Assembly (NCBI GenBank): GCA_030618205.1
Contig: JAUXDR010000072.1
Coordinates: 1 to 6,042, forward strand
Length of the DNA: 6,042 nucleotides
Direction of reading: 5' to 3'
Source: Deltaproteobacteria bacterium
Lineage (GTDB): Bacteria; Desulfobacterota; Dissulfuribacteria; Dissulfuribacterales; UBA3076
Position 1 is the stretch's first letter; the number at the start of each line of letters is the position of its first letter. Positions 1 to 5,390 of this stretch are shown one piece after another. The translations under genes and the position numbers were made by a program. The notes under the pieces were generated by a model that saw nothing but the letters and a program-made list of their open reading frames with translations, made no database searches and was not told the DNA's origin.

Positions 1-47
1 TCGCGGATCAATAATGCCTTCAGGTCGCTATAGTTGACGTTAGACAC
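1..47 (-). CDS. possible start of a gene cut by the left edge
   Basis: Seven bases after the stop of the PagL-like gene a GTG (45-47) opens a frame on the minus strand that stays open for 15 codons to the window edge. It begins M-S-N-V-N-Y-S-D-L-K-A-L-L-I-R. The run resembles the start of some flavodoxin/FMN-reductase family proteins (typically YxDLKALFINCTLK), but 15 residues cannot support a family call. No good ribosome binding site precedes the GTG, so the start could also be chance or translationally coupled to the gene before it. Confidence 0.25.
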   Translation of the reverse strand, partial: MSNVNYSDLKALLIR

Positions 48-54
48 GAGGAAA

Positions 55-720
55 TTAAAAAAACCAACTCGTCCCGATTAGAAACATGACTGTGTTCGTG
101 CCGCAGTTCGGATGTTCGATACCGGCATTCGACAAGTGGAATCCACGCACCTCCATGGTTATGGATACGTCCTCGCGGAAAAAATAATGCGTACCGAATC
201 CTATTTGAACATTGAATTCGAATGTTGTACTCAGGTCGTCTTCACGGATGTCGGTAGCCGAGAGTCCCACGGCACCGCCCACATACGGCACCCAGGGACT
301 GTCGGTGATAAAATTGTATCGCGGGCCGACCGAACCACCAACCACGTATCTTCCATGGGGATGAAACTGACCCCCTGCGAAAAAATTGCCCCTGACCTCG
401 AAGTTGCCTTGATACCACTTGCCCCCAGCTAACAAATTGCTTAAAATCCAACCGCAGTGACCGAACGCGAGGGCTAGATGGTGTGATTTTTTACTCCCGA
501 GAATTTCCAAGCCCAAGCCCGGCCCCAATGCAAACCCCAAATTCCTGGCGCCCTTGCGGAATCCGCTGCCGATACCGTTTTCCCAGATCGCAGAAAATCC
601 AGCTTGAAGTTCCACCTCCGCTGCTTGCGAGGTCTCGGCCCAGACCGACGAACTGAATGCAACGAAAAAAGCGAAAAGAAGAGTCGGCAAAAAAAAGCGC
701 CTATCAGTGCTATTTTTCAT
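55..720 (-). CDS. PagL-like lipid A 3-O-deacylase / acyloxyacyl hydrolase family outer membrane protein
   Basis: Predicted 221-residue outer membrane beta-barrel of the PagL/acyloxyacyl hydrolase family, whose characterised members remove the 3-O-acyl chain from lipid A. Residues 1-28 form a signal peptide: charged start, hydrophobic core 9-22, and V-W-A before E29. The mature part has alternating aromatic/glycine strands (for example Y135-N136-F137, W143-x-P145-Y146-V147-G148-G149) and ends in W-F-F, a typical barrel end signal. The family motif H-x-S-N-A-G is present at 195-200, giving the catalytic His195 and Ser197, followed by P204-N205 and G207. In Pseudomonas PagL the third catalytic residue, Glu, lies 14 residues after the His; here that position is Asn209, so full activity is uncertain. 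No convincing Shine-Dalgarno precedes the ATG; it was chosen because it gives a proper signal peptide. The gene lies directly beside an IS110 remnant, which may have replaced its native leader. Confidence 0.83.
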   Translation of the reverse strand: MKNSTDRRFFLPTLLFAFFVAFSSSVWAETSQAAEVELQAGFSAIWENGIGSGFRKGARNLGFALGPGLGLEILGSKKSHHLALAFGHCGWILSNLLAGGKWYQGNFEVRGNFFAGGQFHPHGRYVVGGSVGPRYNFITDSPWVPYVGGAVGLSATDIREDDLSTTFEFNVQIGFGTHYFFREDVSITMEVRGFHLSNAGIEHPNCGTNTVMFLIGTSWFF

Positions 721-919
721 AGTTACACGTCAACTGTAATGACAGGGGCTTTCGTCGCCCCCGAAGCTGATCTGGCTCGTACCCCGGACTATTTCATATC
801 ACAAAGTGATATTGGACGCACGGTCAAAAGACCGGTACTCGGTTCGCCGGTGCATGGAGCTCCAGACAGCTACGGACCTCCTTCTGTTTTTTTATCATCA
901 GATAAGGAGGATTAAAAGT
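721..919 (+). ncRNA. structured leader of an IS110-family remnant; candidate bridge RNA fossil
   Basis: This 199-base gap holds no gene but several hairpins: GGGGC 745-749 with GCCCC 757-761; a perfect 7-bp stem ATATCAC 796-802 with GTGATAT 806-812; CGGTC 821-825 with GACCG 830-834, competing with ACCGG 831-835 and CCGGT 847-851; and the palindrome TGGAGCTCCA 855-864. It lies immediately upstream of an IS110-type transposase start. In the IS110 group the left end upstream of the recombinase encodes the bridge RNA that guides target choice. That this stretch is such a left end is inference from position and structure; I could not identify the element tip, the core dinucleotide or guide loops. 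Confidence 0.35.
904..910 (+). promoter_or_regulatory. strong Shine-Dalgarno of the IS110 transposase remnant
   Basis: AAGGAGG ends nine bases before the ATG at 920. It fixes the start of the remnant and rules out the longer upstream reading frame. Confidence 0.75.
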
Positions 920-1081
920 ATGAAACCTGTAGTTAAGGTCAGCGCTGGCCTGGACGTCCATAGAAAAAACGTCATGGCTACAATGAGGGAGCTTATCAAG
1001 AAAGTCTGGGAAGTTGATCCCCTGCACCGCTTTTTGACATTTTTGACATTTGGGGCCTGTCACAAGTATTTTTCGACATAA
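920..1081 (+). pseudogene. IS110-family transposase N-terminal remnant fused to a scrap of another transposase
   Basis: An intact start reads 53 codons. Residues 1-24 have the classic IS110-family opening: a hydrophobic strand, then A9-G10-L11-D12-V13-H14-R15-K16-N17-V18, where D12 matches the first catalytic Asp of the DEDD RuvC-like domain. Full members are some 300-400 residues, so over 90% is missing. Residues 23-36 (R-E-L-I-K-K-V-W-E-V-D-P-L-H) do not continue the IS110 family. From memory they resemble the segment just before the C-P-x-C zinc pair in C-terminal parts of IS91-like transposases, where Cys would follow; here it is Arg37 and the similarity stops. The rest (FLTFLTF onward) is readthrough into the 3' end of the opposite-strand hydrolase gene. 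The piece is almost certainly non-functional as a transposase, though it could still be translated as a short peptide. Confidence 0.7.
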
Positions 1082-2994
1082 TCGAAATACGCCTTAAGTA
1101 CCATATCCGGGTCCTCTAATGGCGGATAATGACCTACCGGTGAAGCAAGCTCTATGAGTGATGAACCTGGTAATAATTTGCGCCATTGTTTATTGGTGGC
1201 CTCGCCAATCAGCTCATCTGAAGGACTATTTATCAGGCACAGTGGTACGGTGGTTTCTTGAAGCGCATTTACCCATCGGTCTCTTTTATGAGTTCGCTCA
1301 TTTAAGTACTGGATGACCTCTGGAGTTCGTCGATGGCCGTCATTATAGGTAAGCAACTCCCAGAATTCTTTCATTTCCTGTGATGACGGTTGTGTTTCAG
1401 AGCCAAATGTATTGGAAAAATTATGTTTAAAAATCCAATACGGGGTTGGAAAATTCCTGGCAACGGCCCCTCCCACGGAAGTAAGAAGAAACTTCTGCAT
1501 CAGGGTCGTTTTGGCTGCTTCCGGGAATATCCCGCCGTTTATGAAACACACGGACTGAAGACAGATTTTTGGGCTGCCTTCATTAAAGCGAGCAAGCAAT
1601 TCCTGAGCTACCAAGCTTCCATAAGCATGGGCCAAGATGTGTGTTTCTTTGACTTTTAACTTACTTAGCAGTTCCTCAACAACGTCGGTCAAATAAGTGA
1701 TGGAATAATCCCCACCCGGCGGTTTGTCCGAGAATCCCGACCCCAACAGATCCAGAGCCACCACCCTGAAATGCCGGGCCAGTTCAGGCCACATCCGGTG
1801 CCACCCCCACGATGCAGTAGGGTAAGCATGGAGCAATAATAATTCCGGCCCTTCACCTTCGACAACATAAAATATTTGATGTGATTTAATGGTAACAAAT
1901 TGGCCCTTGTCTTTCCATTCACTTAACTTTATATCCGTGTGGTTTAATTCACAGGACAATATTTTTGATTCGCTGGCGCTTCCAATAATAAGCTTGTTTT
2001 TATATAATGCGGCCACACTTCCCCCGGACAATTGCACACCGGAACTACTATAAATCTCCTGAAAATCATACCCTTCTTCATTGATCCTAATTTTCAAAAC
2101 CTGCGAGGGAGATGTTGCCTGCGGGTTTTTAAAATGTTTTGCAAGGGCAATCAAATTGGGCTGAACAGCAACCAGCAGGCTCCCATCTTGTGAAACAGTA
2201 ATATTATCTACGCCAACGCGGACAAAATGGGAATTTAGAAGATTCAAACGGCCTGATGCATGGTCTCTTTGAAAAACATTTATATTTCCTGCCAGGGTTT
2301 CTGATACATAAACTGATTTTCCGTCGTTACTAAGGTTGATACCGTTCGGGAAGGACAGATTTTCAGCAACAATTTGAAAATCCGAGCCGTCATAATAAAC
2401 TACGCGACCTTTGCGTAATTGAAGTAAAGCATCGATTTTAAGTCCGATACCATTATAAGGCCTGTTAATATCTGTCAGGTAAAACTGTCTTGGCCCCACA
2501 GCAACCAGATCGTTGGGCCACTTGGTCAACCTGCTTTCTATGGTTTCAAGGTGTTGTAACTGGTCGTTTAGCTGAGTCGCAAACACTTCAACGGTTTGCC
2601 TGCCATCCTGCCGATGGTTGATTACAAAAAGCAGATTGTCCCCTTCATTGTCCTGATACAAACTGAATCCATGAGGATGAAAATCTTCCACCTGATCGGG
2701 ACATATCAGTTTGGGACCGGCCTGGGGGGCTTTTAGGTCCAGGCTGTAGATTCCACCACGAACATGAGCGCCACGCATAGGTGCCCAACGGTTATAACTT
2801 ATAAAATATAAGATTTCTTTTTTGTGGTCTATTTGCAGGTCTTCAGGGCCGGGCAGGTTGGCCAGGATGGAACAATTTGCATTGTTTAAATTTTTGACCT
2901 TCAGGAATGCGCCAAGGTGCGAAAGCTGGTAAAGGACAAAGACAGCGATTATTATGAGGACGGAAGAAGCCGCGATAAATATTTTTCTACCCAT
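1060..2994 (-). CDS. membrane-anchored paraoxonase-like lactonase/arylesterase fused to a MEST-like alpha/beta hydrolase domain
   Basis: A 644-residue two-domain protein. Residues 5-22 are a hydrophobic signal anchor without a lipobox, so both domains should lie outside the cytoplasm. Residues ~40-350 match the paraoxonase/arylesterase beta-propeller (calcium-dependent lactonase and esterase). All key PON1 positions align: E51-D52 (PON1 E53/D54), H108 in H-P-H-G (H115), H127 in I-N-H (H134), N161-D162 (N168/D169), N217 in P-N-G-I-N (N224), and D263-N264 (D269/N270). Cys41 and Cys348 match the PON1 disulfide. Residues ~365-644 form an alpha/beta hydrolase closest in pattern to animal MEST, with shared blocks N-G-G-I-F-P-E 486-492, N-D-G 551-553 and H-Y-P-x-L-E-D-P 622-629. 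The nucleophile elbow reads A-H-A-Y-G at 455-459: the Asp of MEST-type proteins is Ala457, while D593 and H622 remain. The propeller is predicted active, the second domain possibly catalytically dead. No clear ribosome binding site precedes the ATG; it was chosen for the anchor. Confidence 0.88.
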   Translation of the reverse strand: MGRKIFIAASSVLIIIAVFVLYQLSHLGAFLKVKNLNNANCSILANLPGPEDLQIDHKKEILYFISYNRWAPMRGAHVRGGIYSLDLKAPQAGPKLICPDQVEDFHPHGFSLYQDNEGDNLLFVINHRQDGRQTVEVFATQLNDQLQHLETIESRLTKWPNDLVAVGPRQFYLTDINRPYNGIGLKIDALLQLRKGRVVYYDGSDFQIVAENLSFPNGINLSNDGKSVYVSETLAGNINVFQRDHASGRLNLLNSHFVRVGVDNITVSQDGSLLVAVQPNLIALAKHFKNPQATSPSQVLKIRINEEGYDFQEIYSSSGVQLSGGSVAALYKNKLIIGSASESKILSCELNHTDIKLSEWKDKGQFVTIKSHQIFYVVEGEGPELLLLHAYPTASWGWHRMWPELARHFRVVALDLLGSGFSDKPPGGDYSITYLTDVVEELLSKLKVKETHILAHAYGSLVAQELLARFNEGSPKICLQSVCFINGGIFPEAAKTTLMQKFLLTSVGGAVARNFPTPYWIFKHNFSNTFGSETQPSSQEMKEFWELLTYNDGHRRTPEVIQYLNERTHKRDRWVNALQETTVPLCLINSPSDELIGEATNKQWRKLLPGSSLIELASPVGHYPPLEDPDMVLKAYFDYVEKYL

Positions 2995-3384
2995 GTATTT
3001 TGCCAGGCTTTTTTATATGTCCATTTTTCTGAAGCTGCTTGAGAATCCTCAAAATACCAAAACCAAGTATAACTCGATAAATGGAAAATAAATAGTTATT
3101 AAGTTATCGTGTTGGCAGATTACCCCTTTTCTGCGAACCTGTCAGTTGGTATTGAGGTCTTCCGGGTGGAAAAATTCGGGAGTGCAATTCAGATTACAAG
3201 TTGATGGATTTGGGCGAGATGTGGAAAATGGGCTCTTCAATTTGAATAGGGTGCCATGCAAGCAGAGACCGCATATCATTGCCGGTTGGAGCTTATCTGT
3301 GACTGTTACATAAAACTCCTCAAGGACCTGAAAACTCAATCTGCCAACTGTGACCATCGACACGTTGGAGGCAAAGAAGATCCC
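2995..3384. other. intergenic spacer between divergent hydrolase and permease genes
   Basis: This 390-base spacer should carry the promoters of both flanking divergent genes. The part next to the hydrolase gene (about 3050-3110) is AT-rich. It contains the short inverted repeat TTGAG 3039-3043 / CTCAA 3048-3052. I found no -35/-10 pair with convincing matches and spacing on either strand. An open frame from 3256 leads into the first permease in phase, but its composition is Cys/His-rich and unlike a membrane protein start, so I treat it as non-coding. Confidence 0.4.
3367..3371 (+). promoter_or_regulatory. ribosome binding site of the first permease
   Basis: GGAGG ends 13 bases before the ATG at 3385, somewhat far but the best site present. 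It supports starting the permease at 3385 rather than at the in-frame ATG at 3256. Confidence 0.5.
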
Positions 3385-3882
3385 ATGTCAGCATGGAATG
3401 TGATTATTCTCTATAGTGTATCTTTAATCTTACTCACCATCTCTTTCATAGCAGATAAACACAAGACAAAAGCGGCGCTAAAGAAGACATTGGAAGAGTT
3501 TCTTAAGCTTGCTCGTCCACTTTGTCTCCTTATTGTACTTGTTGCAATTTCCCTCTATTTCTTTTCCGAAGAGAGAATATCTGACCTATTAGGTCAAAAG
3601 GCCGCGTTTTCAGACATTATTCTTGCTGCTTTGTTAGGGTCTGTGGCTGCGCTACCCGGGTTCATCGCTTTTCCTATGGCGGGTATTTTGCGCGGATTAG
3701 GTATTGCCTGGTCAGTCATCGCTGCGTTCACGAACTCTCTAATGCTTGTAGGGGTGCTTACATTCCCCCTGGAGAGGAGAGTTTTGGGCACAAAAGTGGC
3801 TCTTATGCGGAACATTGCATGTTTTGCAATAGCTGTAGTCGCTGCCGCAGCTATTGGTCTGGTTTTGGGAGATTGGTTTTGA
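3385..3882 (+). CDS. half-size permease, ArsP/YraQ-like family, first subunit
   Basis: A 165-residue integral membrane protein with hydrophobic segments near 5-22, 44-60, 76-100, 107-127 and 145-161. The segment 85-130 (G-S-V-A-A-L-P, then A-F-P, G-L-G, A-F-T-N-S and E130) fits the repeated core of the predicted permease family that includes the methylarsenite exporter ArsP. Usual members are about 300 residues with two such cores; this gene carries one and the next gene the other. The stop overlaps the start of the next gene by three bases (TTGA), so the two are surely co-translated and probably form a heterodimer. No arsR-like regulator or metal gene is visible nearby, so the substrate is unknown. 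The ATG at 3385 puts a membrane segment at the very start, as expected. Confidence 0.72.
   Translation: MSAWNVIILYSVSLILLTISFIADKHKTKAALKKTLEEFLKLARPLCLLIVLVAISLYFFSEERISDLLGQKAAFSDIILAALLGSVAALPGFIAFPMAGILRGLGIAWSVIAAFTNSLMLVGVLTFPLERRVLGTKVALMRNIACFAIAVVAAAAIGLVLGDWF
3867..3871 (+). promoter_or_regulatory. ribosome binding site deciding a TTG start
   Basis: GGGAG inside the last codons of the first permease gene ends seven bases before TTG 3879-3881. It selects this TTG over the ATG at 3819, which would add 20 Cys/Arg-rich residues antisensical for a membrane protein start. Confidence 0.65.
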
Positions 3883-4397
3883 AAAAAGCACTCTGGATCC
3901 TTGCTGTTATTTTATGGTGCCTGTTTCTTGCTTTCTCTTTCTTCTTCTCCTATCGTCCCGGAGAGATAATAGGAAAACATTTTCTAACATTTGGGGGCAG
4001 TTTGCTTGGCCTCCTCCCCCCTGCTTTTGTCCTCATAGGATTATTTCATGTATGGATAAAGCAAGATACTATCATGAAACATATGGGGCACGAAGCGGGG
4101 CTTAAGGGTCACTTATGGGCAATACTTTTATCGAGCAGTATTTTGGGCGGCCTTCCGGTGGCACTCCCTGTGGCAATGGCGATTTATAGTAAAGGTGCAA
4201 CCCTGTCTGTTGCACTTACTTTTCTTGGTGCATCCTGTGTATGCAGGGTACCAATGACCATATTTGAGGCTTCGTTCCTTGGTATCCCCTTTGCTTTTGT
4301 TCGCTGGGGGATCTCACTTCCTTTGATCGTGCTATCATCATATGCTGTAGTATGGATAGTGGGCGATGAAATCTTGCCAGGCAAGGACTTAAAATAG
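3879..4397 (+). CDS. half-size permease, ArsP/YraQ-like family, second subunit
   Basis: A 172-residue membrane protein starting at TTG, which overlaps the stop of the first permease as TTGA. It reads L(M)-K-K-A-L-W-I-L, a clean start into the first membrane helix (about 5-24). Further hydrophobic segments lie near 38-60, 79-102, 108-124 and 142-162. The core from G90 to E130 (G-G-L-P-V-A-L-P, K-G-A, S-V, T-F, C120-V-C122-R-V-P, F129-E130) matches the permease family. It can be aligned without gaps over its last 33 residues to residues 98-130 of the first subunit, sharing G, S-V, F, V and the final E. The pair therefore looks like a split form of a single-chain permease with internal duplication. 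C120 and C122 could contact a soft metal or thiol ligand, but this is inference; the substrate is unknown. Confidence 0.72.
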   Translation: MKKALWILAVILWCLFLAFSFFFSYRPGEIIGKHFLTFGGSLLGLLPPAFVLIGLFHVWIKQDTIMKHMGHEAGLKGHLWAILLSSSILGGLPVALPVAMAIYSKGATLSVALTFLGASCVCRVPMTIFEASFLGIPFAFVRWGISLPLIVLSSYAVVWIVGDEILPGKDLK

Positions 4398-4401
4398 AAC
4401 G

Positions 4402-4424
4402 ACAGGATCTACAGGATAGACAGG
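4402..4424. repeat. three 9-base-spaced ACAGG units
   Basis: ACAGG occurs at 4402, 4411 and 4420, as ACAGGATCT, ACAGGATAG and ACAGGCTTT. Strings of ACAGGAT-type units spaced this way are seen in intergenic regions of many bacteria. It sits a few bases after the permease stop and codes for nothing visible. Confidence 0.45.
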
Positions 4425-4445
4425 CTTTGTTGGTACACGTAGACG

Positions 4446-4475
4446 TCATTCTGGCGAAAGCCGGAATCCAGTCTT
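4446..4475. repeat. dispersed REP-like hairpin, possible terminator of the permease operon
   Basis: TCATTCTGGCGAAAGCCGGA is the start of a common dispersed palindrome. The stem is ATTCTGGC 4448-4455 with GCCGGAAT 4460-4467 (one T-G wobble) and a GAAA tetraloop, followed by CCAGTC and five T. Similar units are scattered through many proteobacterial genomes. On the plus strand it could end permease transcription, although the T run starts seven bases after the stem; on the minus strand, downstream of vapC, no T run follows. Confidence 0.55.
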
Positions 4476-4493
4476 TTTAAACAGTTAGATCGG

Positions 4494-4922
4494 TCAGGCG
4501 AGGGGGTTCCTCCACTTCAGTTTGGGGAAACGAGCGAAATCAGAATCGGTAGAGGCCAACTCGCAGCCATGTTCAATGGCAAGAGCTGCCAAATGTGCGT
4601 CTGTCACCAGATTGGCGACAGCCTGACCATCCGTGAGCATCTGTTTGAAAACAGTCCAGTGTCGCTCGGTCGGCCGAACGACTCTCGTACAGGGCTGATC
4701 CAACCAGCTCTGTACACGAGAAAGTGCTTGTTCGAGAGAGAGCGGGTACTCGAAGACCCTTGGATTAGTCCCTATACGAATAAATGCAGACAGAACCGTC
4801 CAGCACAGACAGACAACTCCAGTTCCGGATAGCTGGCCATCCCACCATGCACGCGCTTGCTGATGACGGGACTGAAGAGAGTCTTCCGCATACAATAGAA
4901 TATTGGCATCGACGAGAATCAA
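4494..4922 (-). CDS. vapC: VapC family PIN-domain toxin (ribonuclease)
   Basis: A 142-residue PIN-domain endoribonuclease, the toxin of a type II pair; VapC proteins cleave tRNA or rRNA with divalent metal held by acidic residues. D5 and N7 (V-D-A-N) open the site; T107-D108-A109-H110 and S124-T125-D126-x-D128-F129 supply the later acids. The whole chain fits the subfamily with T-N-P-R-V-F (52-57), N-L-V-T-D-A-H-L-A-A-L (104-114) and an F-P-x-L-x-W-R-N-P-L end. Its second acidic position (around S45-A46, in W-T-V-L-S-A-F) is non-acidic, which I recall as common in this subfamily. The start is TTG, overlapping the vapB stop as TTGA, with GAGG (4930-4933) seven bases ahead. It is translated from the vapB message and neutralised by VapB. 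Confidence 0.92.
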   Translation of the reverse strand: MILVDANILLYAEDSLQSRHQQARAWWDGQLSGTGVVCLCWTVLSAFIRIGTNPRVFEYPLSLEQALSRVQSWLDQPCTRVVRPTERHWTVFKQMLTDGQAVANLVTDAHLAALAIEHGCELASTDSDFARFPKLKWRNPLA

Positions 4923-5164
4923 CGGGAATCCTCACCTTCAATCTGGGCCAGCAGTTCTTGTATATTATCTAGATTGCGGCCGTACCGGAGGCCCATTTTG
5001 TGAGGTTTCGTTTTGTAGCGACGCTGCTTTGCTGGTTGTTCCACATGGTCCAGGCCGGCACGAAGAGCTTCGTTGACAATCGTCTTAAATGGTGTGCTCA
5101 ATTTGGCCGCAACGGCCCGTGCCCGTTCCATCACATCATCATCTATTGATAGTGTCGTTCTCAT
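4919..5164 (-). CDS. vapB: VapB family ribbon-helix-helix antitoxin
   Basis: An 81-residue antitoxin. Residues 2-38 form a ribbon-helix-helix DNA-binding domain: strand R2-T-T-L-S-I7, helix about 9-22, turn, helix about 27-38 (T28-I-V-N-E-A-L-R-A-G). The rest is a basic linker (46-56) and an acidic helical tail (66-80) expected to wrap VapC. It precedes vapC and overlaps it, the standard antitoxin-first order. Its RHH dimer probably binds the 26-bp palindrome just upstream, giving autoregulation. No Shine-Dalgarno precedes the ATG, and the promoter places the predicted transcript start at or next to the ATG itself. Confidence 0.9.
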   Translation of the reverse strand: MRTTLSIDDDVMERARAVAAKLSTPFKTIVNEALRAGLDHVEQPAKQRRYKTKPHKMGLRYGRNLDNIQELLAQIEGEDSR

Positions 5165-5170
5165 ATTGCC

Positions 5171-5198
5171 ATCATAGCATCTTTTGAAATGATGTCAA
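5171..5198 (-). promoter_or_regulatory. sigma70-type promoter of vapBC, predicted leaderless
   Basis: On the minus strand, TTGACA (5193-5198) and TATGAT (5171-5176) are separated by 16 bases. This is a perfect -35 and a five-of-six -10. Starting six to eight bases after the -10 puts the first base at about 5163-5165, on the ATG of vapB, so the message should have little or no leader. This agrees with the absence of a ribosome binding site. Confidence 0.75.
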
Positions 5199-5210
5199 GA
5201 CATCATTTCA
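5185..5210. promoter_or_regulatory. 26-bp palindromic operator of vapBC
   Basis: TGAAATGATGTC (5185-5196) and GACATCATTTCA (5199-5210) are perfect 12-bp inverted arms around AA. The palindrome contains the -35 hexamer, so a bound VapB or VapBC complex would block polymerase. RHH repressors commonly bind such sites; the identity of the binder is inferred from position. Confidence 0.75.
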
Positions 5211-5218
5211 TGTTTTAA

Positions 5219-5294
5219 GGCGAACACCAAGCTTGAGGGACGTGGGTGGAGCGGCAGCGTAACCCACGTCCCTCTCAAAGCTTTTGTGTACGCC
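5219..5294. repeat. long imperfect inverted repeat / hairpin
   Basis: The left arm 5219-5247 and right arm 5262-5294 pair over about 30 bases with a 14-base loop. The inner 13 bp are perfect: GAGGGACGTGGGT 5235-5247 with ACCCACGTCCCTC 5262-5274. Outside them AAGCTT (5229-5234) pairs with AAGCTT (5278-5283), and GGCGAACAC with GTGTACGCC with one mismatch, allowing small bulges. Read on the minus strand the inner part (GTGGGTTACGC...ACCCAC) resembles the widespread GTGGGTTACG/CTAACCCAC palindromes of bacterial intergenic DNA. It has no coding sense. Confidence 0.65.
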
Positions 5295-5390
5295 CGGCAT
5301 GGGCGTGATACTTATGGGGTGAAGTCCCCTGTATATGAACCCCGTTCCATCATCTGATGATGGTAACGAAAGTACTGGCCGAATGGGCCT
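5286..5390 (+). ncRNA. hairpin cluster resembling a group II intron 5' fragment
   Basis: Four hairpins follow each other: ACGCCC 5290-5295 / GGGCGT 5301-5306; GGGG 5316-5319 / CCCC 5326-5329 around TGAAGT; CCATCAT 5347-5353 / ATGATGG 5357-5363, extended by CGTT/AACG with one bulged T; and GGCC 5377-5380 / GGCC 5386-5389. The order GTG..CGCCC..GGGCG, then GGGGTGAAGTCCCC, recalls the first stems of domain I of bacterial group II introns (GUGYG-CCC-GGG start, then a GGUGAAAGUCC-type stem). No reverse transcriptase, domain V or 3' end is present in the window, so it would be a truncated relic. It could also be another dispersed structured repeat. Confidence 0.35.

Noticed and set aside
32..735. 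9-bp inverted repeat AGTTGACGT (32-40) / ACGTCAACT (727-735) flanking the PagL-like gene
   Set aside because: It is too short, the flanks do not match, and there is no transposase or boundary sign, so it is probably chance.
806..919. Upstream in-frame extension of the IS110 remnant from ATG 806
   Set aside because: The IS110 motif begins right after ATG 920, which has a strong AAGGAGG; the upstream part is hairpin-rich and has no protein likeness.
1032..1049. Tandem TTTTGACAT copies containing TTGACA as possible -35 boxes
   Set aside because: No good -10 follows at proper spacing, and downstream lies only the antisense 3' end of the hydrolase; probably a small slippage duplication.
3256..3384. 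Upstream in-frame extension of the first permease from ATG 3256
   Set aside because: The extra 43 residues are Cys/His-rich and polar, and GGAGG lies before the ATG at 3385, which gives a membrane segment at the start.
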